Shown here one piece after another: positions 1 through 9,200 of a stretch of DNA of 64,000 nucleotides. The DNA comes from Nitrososphaeraceae archaeon (lineage in GTDB: Archaea > Thermoproteota > Nitrososphaeria > Nitrososphaerales > Nitrososphaeraceae), in contig WHTU01000003.1 of NCBI GenBank assembly GCA_009377575.1, positions 1 through 64,000 of the forward strand, given 5' to 3'. The number at the start of each line of letters is the position of its first letter. Position 1 is the stretch's first letter. The translations under genes were made by a program, and so were the position numbers. The notes under the pieces were generated by a model. The model had not been told where the DNA came from. It was given only the letters and a program-made list of their open reading frames with translations, and did no database searches.

Positions 1-1
1 G

Positions 2-1009
2 TGTAAGGAAGCAGCTATGAAATGTTTGAGAAGGCTTCTACCTGAACTCAATCTGCAGGATGAAAAACTTGCTCCAGAGGTGCTAAATAAGCTCGTTGTT
101 ACCATGGCCGATTTTGAAAATGCTGTAAAAGAGGTTATGCCGTCGGCTATGAGGGAGGTATACCTTGAATCGCCTGATGTTCCATGGACTGCGATAGGGG
201 GGTTAGATGATGTTAAGCGTGAATTACAAGAGGCTGTAGAATGGCCACTTCGCTATCCTGATCTGTATACAAAGTTGGGCCACACCATGCCTAAAGGATT
301 ATTGATGTATGGACCTTCAGGCACCGGAAAGACACTATTGGCAAAAGCTGTAGCCACAGAATCGGAAGCCAATTTCATTAGCGTTCGAGGTCCAGAGTTA
401 CTTAGTAAGTGGGTAGGAGAGTCTGAAAGAGGTATACGTGAGATATTTAGAAGAGCTAGACAAGCTTCACCATGCGTAGTATTTTTTGATGAGATTGATT
501 CAATTGTACCGACGCGTGGTATGGGTGGAGACAGCATGGTCACTGAGAGAGTTGTATCCCAATTGCTAACTGAAATGGATGGAATCCAAGCTTTATCAGG
601 GGTCGTGGTTCTAGCAGCAACCAATAGATCAGACATGATCGACACTGCATTACTGAGACCAGGACGATTTGATAAGATAGTATTCGTTCCTATGCCTGAT
701 AAGCATGCCCGACAAAAGATACTGGAAATTCATTCTAAAGATAAACCACTGGGTCCAGATCTAGACTTAAAGAAGATCTCTGAACTTACAGACGGCTTTA
801 GTGGAGCAGATACAGGTTCTGTAGCAAACACCGCTGTTTCATTAGTATTACATGAATACCTAGCTAGATACCCTACTCCTGACGAGGCGGCTAAACACGT
901 GGCAGAAGCTCATGTGATGATGCGTCATTTTGAAGAGGCTGTGAAGAAAATCAAAGCTCAACGCGAGGGAAAACCAGGGGAAAGAGTTACGGTTCCGTAT
1001 TATCGGTGA
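2..1009 (+). CDS. cdc48: Cdc48/VCP-like AAA+ ATPase, C-terminal part (5' end outside window)
   Basis: The open frame already runs at the window edge (C-K-E-A-A before the first ATG at 17), so this is the 3' part of a longer gene. It covers the end of the D1 module and a complete D2 AAA+ domain: the linker ending in [14 protein letters not shown], Walker A GPSGTGKT, Walker B VVFFDEID and the RPGRFDK sensor/arginine-finger region. Cdc48 is a hexameric unfoldase that extracts proteins for degradation or recycling. The Walker A has Ser where Cdc48 normally has Pro (GPPGTGKT); the catalytic Lys and Thr are kept. The tail ends in TVPYYR. Identity of the family is secure; the N-domain and D1 cannot be seen. 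Confidence 0.93.
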   Translation, partial: CKEAAMKCLRRLLPELNLQDEKLAPEVLNKLVVTMADFENAVKEVMPSAMREVYLESPDVPWTAIGGLDDVKRELQEAVEWPLRYPDLYTKLGHTMPKGLLMYGPSGTGKTLLAKAVATESEANFISVRGPELLSKWVGESERGIREIFRRARQASPCVVFFDEIDSIVPTRGMGGDSMVTERVVSQLLTEMDGIQALSGVVVLAATNRSDMIDTALLRPGRFDKIVFVPMPDKHARQKILEIHSKDKPLGPDLDLKKISELTDGFSGADTGSVANTAVSLVLHEYLARYPTPDEAAKHVAEAHVMMRHFEEAVKKIKAQREGKPGERVTVPYYR

Positions 1010-1292
1010 TATCGATACCCACTATGGTAAATATTTCAAAATCACCATTTGCATTTAAATGAGCATAAAGTAAGACTTGATCTCATTTATTACTTGATAT
1101 TGGGAATTAGTATCTTGTTTGTCGGCATTGTAATGCTACTTGTTTGAGCTAGCCCTTTGATTCATGTGAATTTGCGTCCGGCATCTAGCAGCGATCTCAT
1201 GTACAACTCATCCCAATTAATTCGAGAATTGGCAATCCTATTACATAGGTTACGCATATTGAAGGTAGAGAAGAAATTACTCCGGTCCGTCT

Positions 1293-2702
1293 TTGACTAT
1301 GCGGAGCAATGTTTTTAAGTTATATGATTTACCGTTAACTAACAAAAAAGAATTGGTGGAAAATTCGCAAGTTCAACTAACAAAAAAACTAAATCTAGCA
1401 ACTCACCACATAAATCATTTTGCAGAACCCATCGAGATTGAGAAGCTTGCTGGACATTACGGCACTCCGCTGTACATAATTGATGAAAATACATTGCATA
1501 AGAGGGTGCGTGATCTTCGGAACGCCTATGCGAGGTTCAATGGGCATGTAAAGCTTGCATATTCTGTAAAGGCAAATTTTACTCCCGCTGTTCTAACTTC
1601 ATTCATTAAAGATGGAATTACTTTCGACATAACTTCGTTAGGAGAGCTTCACTTCCTAAGGAGATGCAAGGCACCCCCTGAGGACATGATATATACCAGT
1701 GTTACCGAAGAATTTCAAGAATATTATGAAGTGTTGCAATCGGGAATAAGAAAAGTTGTGGTTAGCTCCTTTAGCGGTATGACTAATTTGGCTAAAGCGG
1801 CACATAAGCTTGCCATCAAACCTCTGACAATGATCAGAGTTAATCCAGAAGTCGGTGTGAAAGCGGAGATATGTGCCTCATATAAGAATGGGAAATTCGG
1901 AGTTCCGCTGAAAGGGGGAACCATTGACAATGCTGCGCAAATGGTCAAGCATCTTATGGATAATGATTTGTTGCATTTTGAGGGTTTTCATTTTCATCTC
2001 GGATCTCAAATTACAGATTTCTCGTGTTTTATTCACGCTTTTGATAAGATGCACAATTTTATGACAAAAATGAAAAAAGAGTTTCCCAAATTTACCGTAA
2101 ATACGTTTGACATAGGTGGAGGCACCCCGGTATTTTATAACGAGTCCGTTCCAACGCCGTCTCAAATGGCAGACAGTTACATACCCAGACTCAACAGGTT
2201 GGTTGAATCACACGGATCATTTGATCTCTTGATTGAAAGCGGCAGATATCTTGTTGCAGAATCATCCATGCTGATATCAAAAATAGTAAACACAAAGGAA
2301 TATGATGAACAAGAAATAGTCATTGTTGATACTGGGTATCATCTATTGTTAGATGCGGCGCTTTTGAAGCAAGAATACCCACAAGAAACAGTATCCACAC
2401 TCAACCCTAGCAATGAACAAGGCCGTAGTGCAAATGGTAAAAGCATCCACCTAACAGGTAGACTGTGTGATACATATGATGTATTTCCCCAGTCTAAGGC
2501 ATCGGATCTTACCGGAGCAAAAGTTGGTAGATATGTTTCATTCTACAACGTAGGTGCTTATTCTGTCGTCTTCAATATGCCATTTCACTGCCAAACAAAA
2601 CCAGCTATTGTTATGAAGACTATGAATGGTGAATACAGGCTGGTTAGAAGAGGGATTTCCTACGAACAATTGTTTATCGACGAAGGTGGAAGCTTAATCT
2701 AA
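1293..2702 (+). CDS. lysA: PLP-dependent decarboxylase, diaminopimelate/ornithine type (LysA-like)
   Basis: Fold-type III PLP decarboxylase of 469 residues. Visible landmarks are the PLP lysine in AYSVKAN, the FHFHLGSQI strand, the glycine loop GGGTP and the ESGRYLV phosphate-binding region. The C-terminal barrel has LCDTYDVF, where diaminopimelate decarboxylases usually show CESGDVF. It is somewhat longer than typical LysA because of an N-terminal segment of about 40 residues before the barrel. Diaminopimelate decarboxylase makes lysine from meso-DAP; the altered ESGR and CDTYD motifs leave another basic amino acid or a polyamine precursor possible. It stands alone, with about 280 bases upstream; an ATG at 1299 is an alternative start. 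Confidence 0.75.
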   Translation: MTMRSNVFKLYDLPLTNKKELVENSQVQLTKKLNLATHHINHFAEPIEIEKLAGHYGTPLYIIDENTLHKRVRDLRNAYARFNGHVKLAYSVKANFTPAVLTSFIKDGITFDITSLGELHFLRRCKAPPEDMIYTSVTEEFQEYYEVLQSGIRKVVVSSFSGMTNLAKAAHKLAIKPLTMIRVNPEVGVKAEICASYKNGKFGVPLKGGTIDNAAQMVKHLMDNDLLHFEGFHFHLGSQITDFSCFIHAFDKMHNFMTKMKKEFPKFTVNTFDIGGGTPVFYNESVPTPSQMADSYIPRLNRLVESHGSFDLLIESGRYLVAESSMLISKIVNTKEYDEQEIVIVDTGYHLLLDAALLKQEYPQETVSTLNPSNEQGRSANGKSIHLTGRLCDTYDVFPQSKASDLTGAKVGRYVSFYNVGAYSVVFNMPFHCQTKPAIVMKTMNGEYRLVRRGISYEQLFIDEGGSLI

Positions 2703-2763
2703 TGTGGTCTCGTCTCAACTGGGTTGAAACATGCGTTTGTTGTCTATTTATTCCAGATTATGT

Positions 2764-3081
2764 ATGAGTACAATGAACGACCTAGACTGGAACAAGGATG
2801 GACAGATTAAGGTCAGAGTGCATATCATTGTAAAAGGTAAGGTACAGGGAGTTTATTTCAGACAGAATGCTCAACGCGTTTGCAATGGATATGGAGTGAC
2901 AGGTTGGGTACGCAATATGGAGGATGGAAGTGTTGAAACTATACTTGAAGGGGACAAAAATTCTGTTGAAGATGCAATCAGCTGGTTTAAGGTGGGGCCG
3001 CCGAGTGCACATGTAGAAAAGATTGAATTGAGATATGATAGATATTCAGGGGAATTTCAAGATTTCAAAATAAACTACTAG
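2764..3081 (+). CDS. acyP: Acylphosphatase
   Basis: Small alpha/beta enzyme of about 105 residues that hydrolyses acyl phosphates such as carbamoyl phosphate or 1,3-bisphosphoglycerate. The acylphosphatase signatures are both present: VQGVYFRQNAQ, which carries the phosphate-binding loop and catalytic Arg, and GWVRNMEDGSVE, which carries the catalytic Asn. The open frame extends up to 2731, but homology begins well inside it, so the ATG at 2764 (or 2773) is preferred. It lies 60 bases after the LysA-like gene on the same strand and may be co-transcribed with it. Confidence 0.9.
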   Translation: MSTMNDLDWNKDGQIKVRVHIIVKGKVQGVYFRQNAQRVCNGYGVTGWVRNMEDGSVETILEGDKNSVEDAISWFKVGPPSAHVEKIELRYDRYSGEFQDFKINY

Positions 3082-3153
3082 TATCGCTTTCCATGATCTA
3101 TAACCTAAATATCACTTTCATATCAGCAGCCAGAGAGTTGACTGAGTCAAGAA

Positions 3154-3981
3154 ATGCACGGAAGTACAAGTATGAAATCAACGTCAAATAGCCCTACGCC
3201 CTCATTAACGATATTGAAACTATCTACCCCATTACTTGAAGTCATGCGAAAAGAATTAAAAGCTGCCATAGGAAGTGAGAGATCTGTTGCGGTGGCCTTC
3301 TCTGGCGGACTTGATAGCTCAGTGCTTGCAAAGATGTGTAAAGATTTGAACAGCTCAGTAACTTTATTGACGGTGGGATTTGCAGGCTCACATGATATGG
3401 TCTTTGCCACGACTATTGCTTCAACGTTACAGTTCCCTCATAAAAAATATGAAATCCAACAGGATGAATTCTATGAAAAACTGAAGGAGGTAGAACGGAG
3501 AATTAATTGCGGTATTGCGTCACATTTGGAAAACTGTATTGCCTATCTATTTATAGCTCGTTTGGCTAAGGAAAATGGTTTTAGGGTAGTACTTACTGCG
3601 AATGGTTTAGACGAACTTTTCTGTGGCTACAATCAGTATCGATTTGTGTATAAATATGGTGAATCTAGTATTATGGAGCTTACGAAGGTAAAGATTTTAA
3701 ATGAATTGTTACTTATGGAAGAGATCGCAACAGTAGCCTCTGATTACGGCGTATCTATTAACAAGCCATTTCTATCAGAGAAGTTCATCGAATTTGCCAA
3801 TACTATTCCAATTGATGAGAAAATAAAGGGCGAAAATGATATTCTTAGGAAACATATCATACGGAGACTTGCAATAGATATAGGTGTACCGCAGGAAGCT
3901 GCTATGAAACCTAAAAAGGCACTGCAGTATGGCTCTTCAATTCACAAATATTTTATGAAGCAGAATCATCATAATCAATGA
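3154..3981 (+). CDS. Asparagine-synthase-type ATP pyrophosphatase (synthetase domain only)
   Basis: A 275-residue protein matching only the C-terminal synthetase domain of AsnB. The N-terminal half holds the PP-loop AFSGGLDSSVLAK, and TANGLDELFCGYNQY is the second AsnB signature. The N-terminal glutaminase domain (about 200 residues with Cys2) is absent, and no such domain is encoded next to it. Family knowledge says the domain adenylates a carboxylate and amidates it with ammonia; free ammonium or a partner amidotransferase would be needed. Substrate is unknown. The ATG at 3172 is an alternative start. It follows acyP by 70 bases. Confidence 0.8.
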   Translation: MHGSTSMKSTSNSPTPSLTILKLSTPLLEVMRKELKAAIGSERSVAVAFSGGLDSSVLAKMCKDLNSSVTLLTVGFAGSHDMVFATTIASTLQFPHKKYEIQQDEFYEKLKEVERRINCGIASHLENCIAYLFIARLAKENGFRVVLTANGLDELFCGYNQYRFVYKYGESSIMELTKVKILNELLLMEEIATVASDYGVSINKPFLSEKFIEFANTIPIDEKIKGENDILRKHIIRRLAIDIGVPQEAAMKPKKALQYGSSIHKYFMKQNHHNQ

Positions 3982-4024
3982 AAATATCTAAAACATAGAC
4001 GAACAGAGGATGCAGGATTTTATT

Positions 4025-5407
4025 TTAAGGTGGATGAGCATATTTGAGCTGCGCTTCGCTGACCATTTTCGTTATGTTTTCAATTATACTTGACGATGCT
4101 GCAAGATGTTTTCCTGGCTCAAAAATGTTAACTAATTCTTCTGATGTCAAATGTTTTCTCAATTCTGGATCATTTTGAATGGCGTCGAGGAATGATTGTC
4201 TATTTTCGATGGCTGAGAAAGCAACCCTTTGGATGTCTCGATAAGCGTCAAATCGAGGGATACCTTTCTTTATGAGCTGATCCAACACGAATTCGGCGTA
4301 AATTTGGCCATTAGTCATTCTCAAGTTCGAAATAATTCTTTCGTTATTAATTTCCAAATTGATGAGGACATTTGTCATTAAATTTAGCATTTCATCCAAA
4401 AGAACGACTGTCATAGGAATGGTAAATCTTTCATTGGCTGAGTTTGACAAATCTCGTTCATGCCAAAGAGAAACGTTTTCCATTGCCACACCTACTAACG
4501 CTCGCAAAAGTCTGGACAGAGATGAAACCCTCTCGCTTTTGATGGGATTACGTTTAACTGGAACGGCGCTACTTCCCATCTGGCCTCTTTTGAAGTGTTC
4601 AGATACCTCTCCGATTTCTGTTCTCTGCAAATTTCTGATTTCAACTGCGATCCTGTCCAGGGTTGTTCCTACAAGAGCGAAGAAAAATTGCGCCTCTGCA
4701 TACCGTTCCCTAGGGACTACTTGAGTTGCAGCATCGACCGGAAATAGACCCAATCTGTTAGCGACTACTCTTTGCACTTCTAACGCAAGTTTATCCATTA
4801 CTGATCCTGTTCCAACTACTCCAAGTGTCTTGCAAACCAGAAAGCGTTTTTTCCCCTCGTCAATTCTTTCCAAATGTCGGACAATTTCTGATGCCCAGAC
4901 TGCGAACTTAAGACCGAAAGCAATTACACTGGCATGCTGGCCGTGAGTCCTCCCAACTGCTGGCAAATCTTTGTATTGTACAGCACGATCTGCAAGGACC
5001 CTTGCTAAACGGAGTAATTTGTTTTCGATGATCCTTATCGAGTCCCTTATTTGCAGAGAAGTACTTGTATCTACTATGTCGCTGCTTGTTAATCCGTAGT
5101 GTACCCATGGTTTGGCCATCTCTGAACATTCTTCCGCGATTGCTTCTACAAATGCAGCAGTATCGTGATCACTAATCGATTCCAACTCCTTTATCCGTTT
5201 CAAACTTATTCTATTTGAATTTGCAACTTGTGCAATTTCCTTGGAGGCTCTTTCTGGAATTATTCCTAATTCGCCTTGTGCCCTAGCAACTTCGGCTTCA
5301 AATCTCAACTGGTAGTCTAGTTTGCGAATGTCATCAAATATTTCTCGAATTTCTTTGCTTCCATAGCGACCACTATCTAAGGGTAAGATAGGCATCAGTG
5401 ATTGCAA
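4025..5407 (-). CDS. purB: Adenylosuccinate lyase
   Basis: Lyase of the fumarase/aspartase superfamily, 460 residues, acting twice in purine synthesis (SAICAR to AICAR, adenylosuccinate to AMP). The start IxPLDSGRYGS matches the family N-terminus (DYGRYG); GRTHGQHAS holds a catalytic His, and the flexible signature loop GSSAVPVKRNPIKSERV carries the catalytic Ser and substrate-binding residues. Length is as expected for archaeal PurB. It is convergent with the asparagine-synthase-like gene and divergent from the broken glutamine synthetase, with about 190 bases between the two starts. Confidence 0.95.
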   Translation of the reverse strand: MQSLMPILPLDSGRYGSKEIREIFDDIRKLDYQLRFEAEVARAQGELGIIPERASKEIAQVANSNRISLKRIKELESISDHDTAAFVEAIAEECSEMAKPWVHYGLTSSDIVDTSTSLQIRDSIRIIENKLLRLARVLADRAVQYKDLPAVGRTHGQHASVIAFGLKFAVWASEIVRHLERIDEGKKRFLVCKTLGVVGTGSVMDKLALEVQRVVANRLGLFPVDAATQVVPRERYAEAQFFFALVGTTLDRIAVEIRNLQRTEIGEVSEHFKRGQMGSSAVPVKRNPIKSERVSSLSRLLRALVGVAMENVSLWHERDLSNSANERFTIPMTVVLLDEMLNLMTNVLINLEINNERIISNLRMTNGQIYAEFVLDQLIKKGIPRFDAYRDIQRVAFSAIENRQSFLDAIQNDPELRKHLTSEELVNIFEPGKHLAASSSIIENITKMVSEAQLKYAHPP

Positions 5408-5595
5408 TTAACCCGAAAGAATAAAATTGTTATGAAGTATATTTTAGAATGATACCGTACCAATTCCTTTAACCATTTAGATGACGAGGAATCCCTAACT
5501 TCTTATCCTTCTAGAGCATACGTCATCTGTTTACGGGTCAGACAATGTATTGAAAGCTTAATTATGGGATAGATGTCCTATCATGAGACATTCCA

Positions 5596-7060
5596 TTGCC
5601 TTATAAAGTTACTGACGGTAAAATAGAATCTTTGTCATTTACCCCCAGCGAGGTTATGCGTAGGTTGAGAGTTGATAAAATCAAATTCATTGATTTACAG
5701 TTTACTGGTTTAACAGGACGGTTTCATCATACTACAGTGGCCGCCAATATGTTTCGTGCTGAAGACTTTGAAATTGGGCTTCCGAAAGTTGATGGATCAT
5801 CTATACGAGGATTCACAGAAATCCAGGAATCTGATTTAATAATAATGCCTGATCCCTCTACGTACACTACTATCCCATGGCTTGAAAAAGATCAGACTGC
5901 TCGATTGATTTGCGATGTTATTAAAGGAGATTCTAAAAGAGACGCATTCGTCAGACCCCAGAGGGATAGCGGATAAGGCAGAGAAATATGTTCGGAAGCA
6001 AGGATATGAATATTCTTACTGGGGCCCCGAAGTTGAGTTTTTTGTATTCGACAAGCTTGAGGTGAACACTATGACTCCTTATCATGGTCAAAGCTATAAA
6101 ATAACCTCGAGGGAATCACCATGGTCAGCAGAAGGTGCAGGTTATGCACTTCGTTTGAAAGAAGGCTACCTTCCCAGTGCTCCCGGAGATAGTCTCATGG
6201 AGTATCGAAACGAATGTGTAGATGTGCTAAGCAACAACTTCGGAATTATTTGCGATGCACATCACCATGAGGTAGCAACTGCCGGTCAGTGTGAAATCGA
6301 TATTCGATACGATACTCTGGTAAATTCCGCAGATTCAGTACAAAGTTACAAATACATTGTAAAAAATGTAGCCAAGAAACATGACATGATTGCTACAATG
6401 ATGCCTAAGCCTATCGCGTTAGATAATGGTTCGGGGATGCATGTTAATGTAAGCCTGTGGAAAGATAAGAAGAATCTCTTTTTTGACGCGAATGATAAAT
6501 ATGCAGAAGTATCCGAGCCTGCGAGATATTTTAGAGGTGGAGTGTTAGACCATGCCTCTGCGCTCGCAGCCATAGTTGCTCCAACTACAAACTCTTACCG
6601 TCGGCTTGTTCCAGGGTACGAGGCCCCAGTATACATCTCGTGGAGTACTGGGAATAGATCGGCCATAATTAGGATCCCTGCCCACTACAGGGGTGAAAAG
6701 TTCTCGGTATACAAGTGACTTGAATTTAGAGCACCAGATCCTTCTTGTAATCCCTATTTGGCTTTCTCAGCAATAATGGCCGCTGGATTTGATGGCGTCA
6801 ACAAACGTACCTCAATTGGAGATCCAATTAATGAGGATATTTTTAAGATGACCTCTAAGAGAAGATCTGAACTTGGCATAAAACAACTGCCAACTAGTTT
6901 ACGTGATGCCTGTGAGGAATTGCGGAGTGACAGGGAATTCCTGAAGCCGATATTTAGCGATGATACAATTGATACTATTTTAGAACAAGAAATTAAGGAC
7001 TATAATGAGGTAGATGTCAGGCCTCATCCTCACGAATTTTCGATGTATGCTGATGTATGA
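5596..7060 (+). pseudogene. glnA: Glutamine synthetase type I, disrupted by one frameshift and one nonsense codon
   Basis: The pieces together cover a full-length GlnA. The first piece (TTG start at 5596) holds the beta-grasp domain; the second the catalytic ExE strand ([10 protein letters not shown]), SGMHVN and [13 protein letters not shown]; the third EFRAPDPSCNPY and the C-terminus. Two lesions are visible. The frame shifts by one in the A4 run at 5935-5938; removing one A restores [13 protein letters not shown]. An in-frame TGA at 6716-6718 replaces the residue before LEFRAPDPS, where the family has Arg, consistent with CGA to TGA. As written the gene cannot make an active enzyme. A functional second copy elsewhere in the genome would be expected. 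Confidence 0.85.
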
Positions 7061-7462
7061 TGATGAGGATGTAAATAAGGACGTAAATAATGTTGCCCTT
7101 GTTAGAAGATGAAGAACCTTGATCTAATTTATTGTACGAAGTTCAATTATTTTGGTTCTCTGGGATGTAAGTCGTCATTGCAAAAATTTCCCTAGATATG
7201 CAGCCTGATCCTAAGAGTGGGAACAAGCTGTTAGGCTTAATGCTTAAAGAAAATACACCAGCTTAACAAATAGCATGACAATGATTAAATGATCTAGAAT
7301 GCGATTTATCTTAATTGTGAACTACACAAGTTCATTAGGATAGTGCTGGGAGCCGTCAACATTGAGAATGCTTGAAGAGATCACCCCTCATCGAATTCTT
7401 AAGAGGTAAGAATCAAATAAGTGGCTCCAAATTAATTTGGCAAAATTCAACCCATCCCATCA
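7061..7462. other. Intergenic region, no gene seen
   Basis: About 400 AT-rich bases between the convergent ends of the broken glnA and the threonine ammonia-lyase gene. It opens with GATG-rich sequence and a short direct repeat of GTAAATAA (near 7070 and 7084). No open frame with recognisable similarity, tRNA or strong hairpin was found. Confidence 0.5.
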
Positions 7463-8701
7463 TCATCTAAGTACTCTGAACTTTATCCCTTGTTGCCTAA
7501 GCAAGTTTATGAGACGTTCCTCATGAGATCCGTCTTCGACCTCTAGACTTAAGTACACACCTGCTGTTCCTGCAGAAATGTTAGAGCTTAGTCTATCATG
7601 TTCAACCTCGACAATATTTACGCTTAAGTCAGCAATACAGTCAACTACACTCTTCAACGCTCCTGGTTTATCGGGCAATTGAATGAATATTTTGAGCATT
7701 CTACCCATATACATTAAACCCTTTGCCACCACCTGTCCCAAGAGGTACATGTCAACATTTCCGCCAGATAAAAGGGCAATTACCTTTTCATTCCTTCTTT
7801 CGTAACCGTTGGAGACAAGATATGCCAAACTAGCTGCTCCAGCAGGTTCTACTACGAGCTTCGCCCGTTCCATTAGCAGAAACATGGTCTTAACGATAGA
7901 TGTATCATCTACTAACACTATGTCATCAATTAACTGACTAATTATCTCGTAGGTCAACTCCCCAGGTGATTTTACTGAAATGCCATCCGCTATAGTATAA
8001 CCCGAGTTAATGGTTTGCAATTCTCCTTTAGTAATAGATTCTTTCATGGAAGGAAAAGCTTCCGATTGAACTCCAATGATCTTAACATTGGGCCTCTTAG
8101 CCTTCACGGCGATGGCTATTCCTGCTGCCAATCCTCCGCCTCCAATGGGTAGGTAGATCCTATCAAAATCATTTAGGTCCTCTAGTAGTTCCAAACCGAT
8201 TGTTCCCTGCCCGCATACTACCTGGCTATCGTTAAACGCATGAATGATTGTAAGCCTTTCCTCCTTTGCGATACGAACTGTCTCATCCCACGATGCATCA
8301 TAATTCTCACCGGAAAGAATCACTCTTGCTCCATAAGACCTAGTTGCGGCAACCTTTGCAGGGGAGGCATTTCTAGGCATTACTATAGTACAACGAATAT
8401 ATTCTTTAGAAGAAGCGTAGGCAAGTCCTTGGGCATGGTTCCCTGCTGAAGCAGCTATTACTCCACTGGATCGCTCTTGACTGGTTAGAGAATTTAACTT
8501 CGTAAAAGCACCTCTGACCTTAAACGATCCTGTTTTTTGTAAACACTCCAGCTTGAGGAATATATCTGTACCTACCAATCTTGAAAATATATCAGATTTG
8601 TGTAATGGAGTTTTTCTTATACTCATGTCTAGGGAACTTCTGGCTATCGATATATCCTCTATTGTGGGATACTTGCTGGAAGGAATACCTACGCTGTTCA
8701 T
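7463..8701 (-). CDS. ilvA: Threonine ammonia-lyase with C-terminal ACT domain
   Basis: Fold-type II PLP enzyme of 412 residues that deaminates threonine to 2-oxobutanoate for isoleucine synthesis. The PLP lysine lies in GSFKVRGA, the Asn/Gly-rich phosphate loop in SAGNHAQG, and GGGGLAAG is the second PLP-phosphate-binding loop. From about residue 335 an ACT domain follows (IFIQLPDKPGALKSVVD), the usual allosteric module for feedback by amino acids. Length fits the catabolic/biosynthetic short form with one ACT domain. Single gene; promoter probably within the 500-base gap upstream. Confidence 0.93.
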   Translation of the reverse strand: MNSVGIPSSKYPTIEDISIARSSLDMSIRKTPLHKSDIFSRLVGTDIFLKLECLQKTGSFKVRGAFTKLNSLTSQERSSGVIAASAGNHAQGLAYASSKEYIRCTIVMPRNASPAKVAATRSYGARVILSGENYDASWDETVRIAKEERLTIIHAFNDSQVVCGQGTIGLELLEDLNDFDRIYLPIGGGGLAAGIAIAVKAKRPNVKIIGVQSEAFPSMKESITKGELQTINSGYTIADGISVKSPGELTYEIISQLIDDIVLVDDTSIVKTMFLLMERAKLVVEPAGAASLAYLVSNGYERRNEKVIALLSGGNVDMYLLGQVVAKGLMYMGRMLKIFIQLPDKPGALKSVVDCIADLSVNIVEVEHDRLSSNISAGTAGVYLSLEVEDGSHEERLINLLRQQGIKFRVLR

Positions 8702-9200
8702 TCGGAGTATATTTATTGTTGCCCCCTCCCCCTTACTTATAATTTTGTGTTCACTATATGACGTGAAGACTTTGTAATAAATAGACGTTGTTACTAATTT
8801 TGAGAAAAGCCAAATATTTTTGGTTTGGGTTCATGATATCCTAGGTGCCAAGAGTTATCATGTCATAGTGCTCCTTTTTATTTTTGCAAGAGTTGCATGG
8901 ATATGGTTTGAGGAAGCATGTACACAATGCGACAGAATGTTGACTGTTCTAATAGCGAGATGCACTACCTGCCGACTTTTGGGACATATTTAGTCGTGAT
9001 GGATCAAGAAGAGTGTTTGAGGAAACAACATCTGCTGTAATTTCATGAATCACACTTCAAACAGAAAGTCGATTGAAGTAGGCAAATATGAGCGATGAGA
9101 TGATTTTCCTCACATAGCGAGCAGAGTACCTGTGGAATGCTGGACGCTTAGAGCAAAGGAACGTTTAATAGACCTCCAGCAAAATTTTCTGACTGAATAG
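8702..9200. other. Divergent intergenic region between ilvA and EF-2
   Basis: About 500 bases between two divergent genes. It must hold both promoters, but no convincing TATA box sits at the leaderless distance of either start. No ORF with coding character, tRNA or repeat was recognised. Confidence 0.4.

Noticed and set aside
6716-6718. TGA in glnA as selenocysteine or recoded codon
   Set aside because: The expected residue is Arg, there is no SECIS-like evidence, and a second frameshift breaks the same gene.
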